A program made the position numbers and the translations under genes. A DNA stretch of 64,000 bases from Hyphomicrobiaceae bacterium (GTDB lineage: Bacteria > Pseudomonadota > Alphaproteobacteria > Rhizobiales > Hyphomicrobiaceae), in contig JAURWC010000081.1 in the NCBI GenBank assembly GCA_030655135.1, forward strand, positions 248,001 through 312,000, given 5' to 3'. The notes under the pieces are model-generated. The model had not been told where the DNA came from and did no database searches. It was given only the letters and a program-made list of their open reading frames with translations. How positions within the stretch are numbered: position 1 is the stretch's first letter; each line of letters begins with the position of its first letter. Below are positions 53,001 to 60,348 of this stretch, piece by piece.

Positions 53001-53184
53001 CTTCATTCCGCTGACGACATCTGTGTTCTGGGGATCGATGGCCTACACGCTCATCGGAGGCACGGCAGGCGGCACGCTTCTCATCCTGCTGTTCCTTCCC
53101 GCGCTTTACGCGATCTGGTTTCGCGTCCGCGCGACCGGAACCGATGCGCCATCGCAGTTTGTAGCGATGCCGGCGCCGGCCTGA
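50089..53184 (+). CDS. RND efflux pump permease
   Basis: 1031 residues with the AcrB-type plan: twelve membrane helices and two large periplasmic loops. Start FNLSALAVRERAVTLFLII, then the early pore-domain motif VSAVWPGATAKEMQ, and the proton-relay pair in LGLLVDDAIIAIE in helix 4. The C-terminal half repeats the plan (GLSGILMRNTLILIEQ). It exports drugs, detergents or metabolites driven by protons. It is translationally coupled to the adaptor, and an alpha/beta hydrolase follows 40 bases later. The sequence falls in the hydrophobe/amphiphile pump group rather than the heavy-metal group; substrate unknown. Confidence 0.94.
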   Translation: MTSFNLSALAVRERAVTLFLIIAITLAGAYAFAKLGRAEDPPFTIKILTVSAVWPGATAKEMQDLVAEPLEKRMQELRWYDRVETFTRPGLMLMKVALKDQAPPTDIADQFYQARKKLADEAPRLPAGTIGPFVNDEYADVTFSLYAVKGDRMPPRQLTREAEVLRQRLLHVSGVKKVDILGERPERIFVEFSYAKLATLGINARTIFDALNRQNVITPAGSIDTNGPQVFMRVEGAYDDLQKIADTPIVAAGRVLKLSDIAEVKRGYEDPATFLIRHHGDPAMVLGVVMQDGWNGLDLGKALDEEEAKIAKDLPAGLTFTKIIDQAANIRESIDEFMFKFVIALAVVMIVSLVSLGWRVGIVVAAAVPLTLAAVFVIMMITGRNFDRITLGALILALGLLVDDAIIAIEIMVVKLEEGYERTAAAAYAWTHTAAPMLSGTLVTVIGLMPVGFAKSTAGEYAGNIFWIVAFALITSWIVAVVFTPYLGVKLLPAIKPVAGGHAAIYATPNYQRFRRVVAWSVRHKFIVAGAVSALFVLSGVGMGSVKQQFFPSSDRRELLVEVQMPEGTSIEMTSAAAAKVEAWIKDQPEATDVVTYIGQGAPRFFLAYNPELPDPAFAKIVVVTPSAEARDELKLRIRSKIAEGLAPEARVRATQFVFGPPSPYPVAFRVMGPDLTKLREIAQKAVEIMRANPHMREVNTDWNERALALRFTLDQDRLRLIGLSPNDIAQQLQFLLIGTTVTTVREDIRTVQVMARSAGPDRLDPSKLGNLVLQNETGQLVPLTQIGHVEVISEDPILKRRDRTPTITVQGDIDESMQPPPVSLEVQQALQPLIAELPEGYRIEMGGNIEEADKANRALAPVFPTLFILTLIVIIFQVRSFSAMWLVVATAPLGVIGVVPTLLVFQQPFGFNAILGLIGLSGILMRNTLILIEQIKSNKADGLDDYHAVVEATVQRARPVVLTALAAVLAFIPLTTSVFWGSMAYTLIGGTAGGTLLILLFLPALYAIWFRVRATGTDAPSQFVAMPAPA

Positions 53185-53224
53185 GTTCCTTTCAACAACA
53201 GACACGAACGCGAAGGAAATCACG

Positions 53225-54073
53225 ATGCAACTTTCAGCCGTCAAGGACCCAGTACTACTCAGGCTCTCGGACGAACTCTGCCTCAGATATGAAATATCCG
53301 GCAGCGGGCCGCCACTGCTGCTGCTTCATACCATCCGGACCCAGCTCGAGTATTTTCGCGCGTTGGCGCCACTCCTGGCGAGAGAGTTCACCGTATATGC
53401 GATGGATCTGCCCGGGCACGGGTACTCGCCGATCGACGCATCCGCGCCGTTCGACGAGCCCTACATGCGCAAGGCCGTGGTGGGTGTGATCGAAGCGCTC
53501 GATCTCCGCGACGTGACGATCGCCGGAGAATCGATCGGCGCGGTTCTTGCGCTGACGGCTGCGGCCGAGCTTCCCGATCGCGTTCGAGCTGTCTATGCCC
53601 TCAATCCCTACGACTACGAGATGCGCTATGGCGACGGTATCCGGCGCGGCGGCTGGTTTTCAAACCTGATCATCGGCAGTCTGCAGGTCCCCATTTTCGG
53701 AGCGATCGGCGCATCTATCGAAAACCGAAAGATCCTCGGCCAGATCATGGGCGGCGGTTACTCGGATCCGAGCAAGCTGCCCGACGATCTCCTGATTGAT
53801 TTCGACAAAGCAGCGCGTGGTCCAGGGTATCGATCTGCCTCGCGCAAGGTGTTGGCGGGATGGCGTTCTTGGGCCGAAGCGCGGAAGCACTACGCCACTG
53901 TTCGCGCACCTGTGACCCTGGTCTACGGCGATAAGGATTGGTCACACGTCGGCGAGCGGGAGAGGACCAAGGCGACGCTGCCGAACGTTCGAATGTTTAC
54001 GCTTACGAATACCGGCCATTTTTCGTCGGTAGAAAACCCTAACGGCGTGGCACGCATCATCCTGTCGCGGTGA
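53225..54073 (+). CDS. Alpha/beta hydrolase
   Basis: 282 residues. The nucleophile elbow is AGESIGAV with Ser 103; the acid is in YGDKDW; the base His 265 is in NTGHFSS. The oxyanion segment reads LLLLHTIRTQ instead of the usual HG, a variant seen in a sub-branch of the family. It probably cleaves esters or amides in the cytosol. It follows the RND pump by 40 bases with its own ribosome site (GAAGGAAAT), so it is likely part of the efflux operon and may inactivate the same compound. Confidence 0.88.
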   Translation: MQLSAVKDPVLLRLSDELCLRYEISGSGPPLLLLHTIRTQLEYFRALAPLLAREFTVYAMDLPGHGYSPIDASAPFDEPYMRKAVVGVIEALDLRDVTIAGESIGAVLALTAAAELPDRVRAVYALNPYDYEMRYGDGIRRGGWFSNLIIGSLQVPIFGAIGASIENRKILGQIMGGGYSDPSKLPDDLLIDFDKAARGPGYRSASRKVLAGWRSWAEARKHYATVRAPVTLVYGDKDWSHVGERERTKATLPNVRMFTLTNTGHFSSVENPNGVARIILSR

Positions 54074-54160
54074 TCGAGCGGGTGGTGGCGCCGTGCAACT
54101 CTCAGAGATCGGTCGACCATGCGTCGAGGTCCGTTATTGGGACGAAGCAGACACAGCTGA

Positions 54161-54188
54161 ATGTCGGCTTTGCCGAGGAAGCGGACAT
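54161..54188. repeat. GCTTTGCCGAGAAAGC-type palindromic element, copy 2
   Basis: ATGTCGGCTTTGCC then GAGGAAGCGGACAT: outer ATGTC/GACAT arms and GCTTT/GGAAGC inner arms with one mismatch. It matches the copies at 35925 and 59104. Confidence 0.7.
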
Positions 54189-54364
54189 CAGAACTTGCGT
54201 GCAAAATTGAGCCACATTCAACCCTGGGGCACCGCGGCAGTCGTTCCCGCTTACGGATCCACCGCTCAGCCTCGCTTGATCAACGCCCCACGACGCGCCA
54301 ACGTGGGCCGCACCTGCGTCGCGGTCTCAGTTATGAAGCCGCTTGGCTGACCGGCGATGTACTC

Positions 54365-54392
54365 GCTGCGTTGCAGTCAGCTGCAACGCAGC
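54365..54392. terminator. Perfect 12-bp inverted repeat, possible terminator
   Basis: GCTGCGTTGCAG (54365-54376), TCAG, CTGCAACGCAGC (54381-54392). It lies 24 bases after the stop of the small exported repeat protein on the minus strand. A stem this long would be very stable in RNA. No T-run follows, so it may be an mRNA end protector or a protein site instead. Confidence 0.5.
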
Positions 54393-54415
54393 GTGGGCAG
54401 CCGATCCTGGCAACT

Positions 54416-54715
54416 TCACCGCGTGCCGAGCTGATCCTTCATTGCCTTGTCCGACAGGCTGCCGGAATTCGGCTTGGCGGTCGGCATGCTGCTTGTTCCG
54501 GTTTTGCTGCTATTTCCAGGCTGGTCGTTCATGGCTTTTTCCGACAGCGAACCGGAATCTGGCTTTGCCGTCGGCATCGCCGTCGAGCCGGCCGACGTGT
54601 GACCCGGCTGATCGTTCATGGCTTTGGTGGACAGACTTCCCGAGTCGGAGGTCTGCGCCAAAGCGGCGGCCGGCATGGCTAGTAACAATGCGATAACAGC
54701 AGTGCGAATTTTCAT
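54416..54715 (-). CDS. Small exported repeat protein
   Basis: 99 residues from ATG 54715, with AGAGGAAA 9 bases before it. Signal peptide MKIRTAVIALLLAMPAAALA, cleaved before QTSD. The mature part is three copies of a unit of about 30 residues: DSGSLSTKAMNDQPG, DSGSLSEKAMNDQPG and NSGSLSDKAMKDQLG, joined by Ser/Thr-rich linkers ending MPTAKP. It is probably disordered in the periplasm. I do not recognise a characterised family; similar short repeat proteins occur in other rhizobia. Confidence 0.75.
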   Translation of the reverse strand: MKIRTAVIALLLAMPAAALAQTSDSGSLSTKAMNDQPGHTSAGSTAMPTAKPDSGSLSEKAMNDQPGNSSKTGTSSMPTAKPNSGSLSDKAMKDQLGTR

Positions 54716-54838
54716 GACAGCGTTTCCTCTCGTGTGATGTCGATAGCTGTAAGTTCGTGAAAACGAGAGATTGGTTACATCTGGGGGGATACATTCCAAA
54801 AATAAACGAACGTTCGGCTTGCTCGTATCGAGTGCCGT

Positions 54839-55499
54839 CAGATCCCAGCAAACCAGTCGTAGCCGCGATCTTCCCAAAAGCCGCCTTTTCCCATTCCGAC
54901 ATTGGCGAAGCTGTCGGCAAGTTCGATCGTATGTACGTTATTTCCGTGCGGGCGCTCACCGGCCAATGCGCACGCGCCCGGCGCACTGTTCGTGAACGGC
55001 AGGGATCGATCGTTGAGACCATACGCCAGTATCGTCTGCGGATGCCGCGCGTCGATCGGATCGCAGCCATTGAGCGCGTATCGCTGCCGCCGCTGTAGCG
55101 ATCGAAACAGTGAAACACAACGAACCGCGCGGCGGACCGGGCTTCACCTCATCAAGGATGCCGGCCAGCGGCGTCCCGGTCCACTTCGTGATGCAGCTCC
55201 GGCCCTCGACGCAATCGTGGCGCGTGATCTGCGTGCGTGGCGGCTTGTTGCGCAGTTCAGTCGCGTGTAGCTGCGCGGCTGCGCGACCAGGCCCGACACG
55301 GTGAGCCGGTAATCGGCAAAGTCTGCATCTTGACCGCGAGATACTCAGGCGATTGCGGATCGACGTTACCATTGGGCCGTTGCCCTTGGCGATCGCTTTC
55401 GGAATACTCCGGCGCGAGTGCGCCATCACGTATCAGAAGCCGCTGTAGGGCAGGCCGGAGCGTCCGATACTTGGCGGCGATAAACCGAGCCGTCCGCAT
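54839..55499 (-). pseudogene. Molybdopterin-dependent oxidoreductase (sulfite oxidase family) relic
   Basis: The protein can be followed across at least three frameshifts: GALAPEYSESDR...RPNGNVDPQSPEYLA, then FADYRLTVSGLVAQPRSYTR, then RTQITRHDCVEGRSCITKWTG with the molybdenum-ligand Cys region, then RFVVFHCFD, then DARHPQTILAYGLNDRSL, and finally GKGGFWEDRGYDWFAGI and TGA at 54839. These blocks are those of YedY-like/SUOX-fold enzymes. It is clearly dead, but the end is well kept, so decay is fairly recent. The annotated span is approximate at its 5' side. Confidence 0.85.
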
Positions 55500-55604
55500 T
55501 AGAGATCGGCGGCTAATTCATTTGACCCACTTAGTCGCTCACTGCATGCCAGGCGGATCGGCGGAAAGCTGATGGCTTCGCGCAATTAAGCGTGAAAACA
55601 AGTG

Positions 55605-55670
55605 ATCGTCTTGAGCCGCGAGCAGCGACGGAGACATATCGTCTTGAGCCGCGAGCAGCGACGGAGACAT
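55605..55670 (+). repeat. Perfect 33-bp tandem duplication
   Basis: The 33 bases at 55605-55637 repeat exactly at 55638-55670. It lies between the molybdopterin relic and a small membrane ORF. No function is apparent. Confidence 0.9.
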
Positions 55671-55720
55671 GAAGCCATCGTCGTCTATAGGGGATGTAGT
55701 CGCGACCCTCGGAGACAAAA

Positions 55721-55921
55721 TTGGCTTTAGTTGCTCACCTAGATACGCTGGCAGACAGGTTGCTTGATAGCGCTACGCAATTTATCCCCGCCGAAATGCT
55801 GCTACTTTGTGTGGTGCTCTTGCTGAGTTTCGCGCTCTTGCTTTACGCGGCATCTAGGCTCTCCGATTCCGGTGCTGACGACTCTTGCAGGCGGTATAAA
55901 AACGAAGAGGATCAAATATGA
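55721..55921 (+). CDS. Possible small single-pass membrane protein
   Basis: 66 residues from TTG 55721 with GGAG 7 bases before it. One strong hydrophobic helix (MLLLCVVLLLSFALLLY), then a polar tail with DSGADDS and KNEEDQ. No family recognised. The clean helix and plausible ribosome site favour a real gene, but the region is full of decay, so doubt remains. Confidence 0.4.
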   Translation: MALVAHLDTLADRLLDSATQFIPAEMLLLCVVLLLSFALLLYAASRLSDSGADDSCRRYKNEEDQI

Positions 55922-56430
55922 CCCCGGCGTCGGCTTAGATCGAATAAGCAAGAGATGGCATCTTTATACGCTGCTTGATTGCTCGGATCAGTTCCTGCGG
56001 CGGACAATGCGATCACCCAAATGAGCGCGAAGACGCGAGAATTAGAGCGCGAGGAGGCACCACGCTCCTCATGTCGACGAGCCGCTTTGAACCGGGGCTG
56101 GCGGACGGTCAACAGCGGGAGAGCAACGATGTTCCGTGATTAGCGTAATTCTCATCCTCGGGCGGCGGCTATCGCGATTCTAATTACTCATTACTGCTCA
56201 AACGAGGTGTTGGCGTCAGGCCTAGTATGACCAGCAGATGGCCAGCCCGAGTGGCGAGCCGCCTTTATCTGTTGAGCTCGGTGACGGCTGTACCTGAGAG
56301 ACGGCTCAACAAACGAAACAGAGCGCTGACTGCAATTCAGATTATCTCCTACCCACTCCTTGATGCACTCAGAAAGCAAGCCCGCCGAGCACGACCGGCA
56401 GGAACCAAGACAGTAAGTGTCGGCAAAAAT
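55922..56430. other. Empty stretch in decaying region
   Basis: 509 bases with no gene, repeat or hairpin that I can support. Short frames on both strands lack ribosome sites and family likeness. Confidence 0.35.
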
Positions 56431-56752
56431 CTAAGCTGCTGGCTCTAATGCCAAGCTGAAAAGCCTGTCGTAATGACGGACAGAACCGGCTTTCCAGCTT
56501 GTCGCAGTCGTGATGTAAGGCACACCGTGTTCGTCCAAGGCTCGCTTTAACTCGCGCGGGCAATTCTTGAAGTGATGGCCGTCAGAGCAACGTCCAATCT
56601 CTTCGCGCAAACCACAGCTTCGGCCGATTTGGGGTTGGCGACGACGTGAACTTTCGCACCCAAGTTGCTCAGCCGAGCAGAGATGTCTGCAGCCGAAAGG
56701 CTTGCCCATCGACAATCAAGACTGAATAACCATTGAGAAGAGGTTTGTTCAT
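56431..56752 (-). pseudogene. Frameshifted single-domain receiver
   Basis: Starts MNKPLLNGYSVLIVDGQAF at ATG 56752, shifts to LSAADISARLSNLGAKVHVV...KRLDVAL, then shifts again to KNCPRELKRALDEHGVPYITT and ends EPAA at 56431. Put together this is a receiver domain of about 105 residues. Two frameshifts and loss of one acid-pocket residue make it dead. Confidence 0.7.
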
Positions 56753-56974
56753 CGCGGGCACCTCGCTGCGCGATACGCTGCGCTTTGCGTGGAGCAAGGC
56801 CAGATGGCCCGCAGTTACTAAGACAGTCCGTGCTCGGTAAACGGTACTGACAAACTAAAATCGAAGCCCGATCTGCGATTTGTTGAGCAGCTATGTATCA
56901 GGCGCAAGACAATTCGATTGTGCAATGCGGTCAACGCATAATGGACTATTCTGAAAGCGCGATCAGCAGCTCAA

Positions 56975-57496
56975 TCATTCGGCCCCTGCCGAAATATCGC
57001 ACTGTGTAGTTGGTCTAAAGCTATCTTCGATAGTTTCAACGATGGGGTCATAGAACGTGCGCTCGGCTATCGGGTATGTAAGAGCGAACGTCGTGATCAT
57101 CCGGCCGCCACAATTGAAAAACGCCTTCTGATAAAACATCGTCTCATCCTTAGTGCCAGACAGCACGGTCCAGCTATCCCCAACCGGCGCATAGTCGAAT
57201 TTCGCCCCTTGGTAAGACTCGTCTGAGATGAATTTTTGGTAGGAGCGGGGTGTATGGTTTTCGGCGTTAGGCAACGCACCGACAAGCAGTCGTGCTGAGC
57301 CATCCTGGGTGACGAACACGCGGCCAGCCGGCGAGGTCTTCGATGGGTCAGGTTTGAAAACGGCTGCGGGGTAACGTAGCTCAACGTTGGCATTTGGTTC
57401 TTGATAGTGCTGCCAGCCGAGGGAGGTGGAAACTTGAGCAAGCGCAGGGAGGGCCACGCCCGCGAGACACGCCACTAGGCTCAATTGCTTCATCAT
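56975..57496 (-). CDS. Exported protein of unknown function
   Basis: 173 residues from ATG 57496 (MMKQLSLVACLAGVALPALA, then QVS: a signal peptide). The mature part has GWQHYQEPNANVELRYPAAVF, VFVTQDGSARLLVGALP, SYQKFISDESY, NCGGRMITTFALTYP and VETIEDSFRP. This looks like a family of exported rhizobial proteins of unknown function that measure or bind small molecules at the cell envelope; I cannot name it. It is intact within an otherwise decayed neighbourhood, which suggests it is still used. Confidence 0.72.
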   Translation of the reverse strand: MMKQLSLVACLAGVALPALAQVSTSLGWQHYQEPNANVELRYPAAVFKPDPSKTSPAGRVFVTQDGSARLLVGALPNAENHTPRSYQKFISDESYQGAKFDYAPVGDSWTVLSGTKDETMFYQKAFFNCGGRMITTFALTYPIAERTFYDPIVETIEDSFRPTTQCDISAGAE

Positions 57497-57804
57497 CTCA
57501 TATGACTCATCTGTTTCGAGCGTCTGATCTGATTGAAGTCTGCGCAGAGCTGATAGTTGCAAGCGGTTGGAAAAATCATGTGGTCAGCGATCCGAAGCAA
57601 CCACCGTCAGACACAGCGCGCACAACGATGTGAAACCGGACCGCCAGCCCAAGCGGCTAATCGATTTAGCGTGCGCTTCGGCGACTGCGCACTCGCGTGA
57701 TCTGACCACAATTAATTCATAGAAAAGTCAGCCCCCTCTTTATGCGGAACAACATCGGCGCGTTTGAGTTTTTCGTCACCTTGGTAGAACCCGTGGAGAA
57801 ACTC
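57497..57804. other. Divergent gap between two exported proteins
   Basis: 308 bases carrying the promoters of both flanking genes. No motif stands out. Confidence 0.3.
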
Positions 57805-58020
57805 ATGAAATACCTAAATGCGGCAGTCGTGTCTTTGGCACTTAGCACTCCGGTGCTCGCCGCCGAATATTATGTTGTGCAGGATAAGACGACTAAAAAG
57901 TGCAAGGTGGTCAGTACGAAGCCAACCGAAGAGACATGGGTCGTCGTCGGCAACACGGCTTTTAAGACACAAACGGAAGCGGACGAGCAGGTGAAGGTTG
58001 TTTGTAAAGAGAAGCACTAA
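57805..58020 (+). CDS. Small exported protein
   Basis: 71 residues from ATG 57805, with GGAG 7 bases ahead; the longer frame upstream is not needed. Signal peptide MKYLNAAVVSLALSTPVLA, then AEYYVVQDKTTKKCKVVSTKPTEETWVVVGN and an end with VKVVCKEKH. Two cysteines may pair. Short proteins with a YVVQD...KKC start are frequent in rhizobia and have no known role. A hairpin follows the stop. Confidence 0.72.
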   Translation: MKYLNAAVVSLALSTPVLAAEYYVVQDKTTKKCKVVSTKPTEETWVVVGNTAFKTQTEADEQVKVVCKEKH

Positions 58021-58025
58021 GCGTA

Positions 58026-58049
58026 GGGCCTCATTATGAGGCCCCGTTT
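58026..58049 (+). terminator. Hairpin terminator of the small exported protein
   Basis: GGGCCTCA (58026-58033), TTA, TGAGGCCC (58037-58044), then CGTTT. The stem is perfect and starts 5 bases after the stop; the T-run is short. Confidence 0.7.
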
Positions 58050-59103
58050 CCCGAGCAGGATGAGTTGCTTGAAAGGGCTTGTGCCATGCCACGCTAATGC
58101 GCGCCGGTAGAGCACTCGAGACCAAAAGAATCGGCTCTCGCCAGACAGAGTTCTCCGCGATCTGACTTTAAGTAGCCATTTTTTTCGATGTCGATCCGGA
58201 CAGACGCGAGAAACTGGGACGCTTATTTTACAATTTCATGATCCCCATTGTCGGAATGATATGCACTCCATTGGACTTCTGCTTGGGTTGTCCGAATTGG
58301 ATTTGCTTGTTTTGGAACAGGCTCGGGGGGAAAGCCCCTGATCAATCCGGCGATACGTGATCACAATCAGATCAGTAACAGACGTCCCCATTTCACCGCG
58401 AATTAGCCTCGCTATGTGCTTCTTTAGCGGTCTTCATATGGGCTCGGAAGCGAAATGTGCGCTTTCTTACGTATCGGTAGGAGTTCGGATCCCCGAATAT
58501 TGTTGCTGACAGCTAGTAGCAGCCCCCGTCGCAAGCCGCGCTGGCGGTGCTGAAGGGCACAGCGGCTGAGGGAGGCCCTGCCGCTGTGCTCGGACGCCAG
58601 GTTACTGGACCAGCATCCACGCAAGCGGCGCTTCGAGAGCCTTCATCCCCGGTGCTGACGTGATGAAAGCTAGGCGAAGTATCTTACCCCGCTGCGAACC
58701 GATATAATTCTACGATTTAGAAATGGTTGTCGAAAAAACAGTTCAGGTTTCCACAAATTCGTTCGGTAGAAACTCGGCTTCCTACTCCTGACAAAAAGCT
58801 GAAGAAAGTGTGGCCATTTAAATGAAACACATCAGGTACTTCATGGCTGATCCTCCGGATGAACTAGTCGTCACCCGAGCGGAGCGACGTTATCCGGGAG
58901 CGCGTGATGGGCAGCTTATCGGCCGCGATCACGCCAAGCTCTTGCAATGAGCAAGTGACGGCCATCACGACTGCGTAAGCTAGTACCTTTCACCCGCGAA
59001 CACGCTTTTAAAATATGTTCTAGCACCACCCCACACGCGTCACTGAGCGGCCCGCCAAAGATGTTGATATCTGCCCATGGGCCGAAGCCGTCATGCCTCA
59101 CTT
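58050..59103. other. Non-coding or fully decayed stretch
   Basis: About 1.05 kb with no supported gene. Base composition swings between AT-rich patches and GC-rich ones. A 42-codon frame at 58822-58950 starts MKHIRYFMADPP but has no ribosome site or known likeness. Confidence 0.4.
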
Positions 59104-59127
59104 GTCGGCTTTGCCGAGAAAGCGGAC
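59104..59127. repeat. GCTTTGCCGAGAAAGC-type palindromic element, copy 3
   Basis: GTCGGCTTTGCC and GAGAAAGCGGAC; GCTTT pairs with AAAGC around GCCGAG and GTC with GAC outside. It lies 19 bases before copy 2 of the tetR-derived duplication. Confidence 0.7.
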
Positions 59128-59146
59128 TTCGGAAATAAATCGTCAC

Positions 59147-59354
59147 GAGCCACCGGATTGCGAAGCACGGTAGAACGCTGCTTCGGCTTTCAACCAATGT
59201 CCCCTCAGCGCCTTTCGTCGATCAGCTTGGTGGCTCGCTTCTGGGTGGCTGCGATTATCTCGGCGACGAGCTTTGCGTCCTCCGCGGCGCGAGCCATTAA
59301 AACCGCGCCGGTGAGAAGAGACAAGAGACTCGATCGCTTTGCCACGGCGTTCGC
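59147..59354. repeat. Duplicated tetR 3' segment, copy 2
   Basis: Same orientation and extent as 48060-48267. It carries one inserted base near 59329 (GAGACTCG where copy 1 has GAGCTCG) plus scattered substitutions. Confidence 0.88.
59205..59354 (-). pseudogene. TetR C-terminal relic
   Basis: Encodes LLSLLTGAVLMARAAEDAKL...KRATKLIDERR and TGA at 59205, nearly the same as the last 40 residues of the intact TetR at 48119. No DNA-binding domain is present. A single-base insertion separates it from the preceding ERRGKAIE codons, which run on in the frame of the SOUL relic. Confidence 0.85.
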
Positions 59355-59748
59355 CGTCGTCGGGTTGGGGGGCGTTCGCCGCCGTCACCCCCAGCGGTAG
59401 AAAGATCCGCATCGTCAATGCGCCGGATTGCACCCGCCGCGTTTCCACCGGGGCGGTCGTCGCAAGCTAGCGACTGCTTTCGGTTGATACCGGCGATGTC
59501 ATGGGCAATTCGAAGCGGTCTTTATTTTAACCGAAGATGTAGCCCGCGAGGATGCTGAACGCCTGGCTGCGCGCCTGCCTATTGTCTTACGCGTGCACGC
59601 TGGTCTCAGCCACGGCTCGCATGCCGTACTGGCGAAGTTCGACGCCACCGATGCGGTCGATAACGGCATACGGCGGGTCGTCCTCGGTGCGGATACCGAT
59701 GACTGAGACGGCGGCGGATTGTGCGAGTTGTTTGATCATATTGGGCAT
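59345..59748 (-). pseudogene. SOUL-family haem-binding protein relic
   Basis: From ATG 59748 one frame reads EDDPPYAVIDRIGGVELRQYG, MRAVAETSVHA, stop, ARSQAFSILAGYIFG, stop, DRFELPMTSPVST, stop, TAPVETRRVQSGALTMRIFLPLG, to about 59350. IGGVELRQYG, LAGYIFG and MTSPV are hallmarks of the SOUL/HBP haem-binding family. Three in-frame nonsense codons (at 59587, 59527 and 59467), with no frameshift, show decay by point mutation. It then runs in frame into the TetR relic, so the two were joined by a deletion or recombination. Confidence 0.85.
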
Positions 59749-59785
59749 GCCAACCGAACGCGCGACGAACCGGTTGGTTGCCGGC

Positions 59786-60184
59786 CTACGATCCGAGGAT
59801 CGCCACCAGGATGAGAATTATCCCCAACAACCCGACCGACCAGGCCAGCGAACGAACGACCGGGATGCCCGCAGCGTAGAGCGGCACGTAAACGATGCGT
59901 GCGACTATATAGAGCCAGGCGCCCCAGAGGGTCAGGAGCCCTTCGCGTCCGGCGACATGGGCAATAAGCACGGCCGCCGCAAATAGCGGCAGCGTCTCGA
60001 ATAGGTTCTGCTGCGCGCGTTGAAGCCGGCCGGTGACCTTGCCCACCGGCGCAGGCGAGGCCTCGTCTCGGGGGCTCGCATTGTATGCGGCGCCGGTTTC
60101 CCTGGTCCGCAGGAAGCCGGGCACGAGGATCTGCACCAATGCCAGCACCAGTGTCCAGCCGAGCAGGGTCAATTCTTGCGACAT
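59786..60184 (-). CDS. MAPEG family membrane protein
   Basis: 132 residues from ATG 60184 with AAGGAA about 10 bases ahead. Four hydrophobic helices and family segments GRLQRAQQNLFETLPLFAAAVL and ARIVYVPLYAAGIPVVRSLAW. MAPEG proteins use glutathione in membrane detoxification or eicosanoid synthesis in animals; bacterial members of this type are probably glutathione transferases or peroxidases. It is complete and starts the intact region after the pseudogenes. Confidence 0.88.
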   Translation of the reverse strand: MSQELTLLGWTLVLALVQILVPGFLRTRETGAAYNASPRDEASPAPVGKVTGRLQRAQQNLFETLPLFAAAVLIAHVAGREGLLTLWGAWLYIVARIVYVPLYAAGIPVVRSLAWSVGLLGIILILVAILGS

Positions 60185-60348
60185 GTGTCTGAATTCCTTG
60201 AGACAGGGGACCGTACATAACGACAAAGCCGCCGCGCCGTTGCATTGCGGCGCTCATCACGGGTCAACGCCTCCGGCCGAGACGTTTCACCGATGATCCA
60301 GGACCTTCGCCGCTCGTATAGTCTGCGATGGTATTGCTAGGCGGCACC

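Larger units (their letters stand above)
54074..54415. other. Gap after the hydrolase gene
   Basis: 342 bases holding two separately listed structures: the repeat at 54161 and the 12-base inverted repeat at 54365. Long open frames crossing it are artefacts of GC-rich sequence and have no family likeness. Confidence 0.4.

Noticed and set aside
54161-54682. 173-codon plus-strand frame
   Set aside because: It runs through a repeat element and opposite a clear signal-peptide gene.
58822-58950. 42-codon frame starting MKHIRYFMADPP
   Set aside because: No ribosome site, no likeness, and surrounding sequence is decayed.
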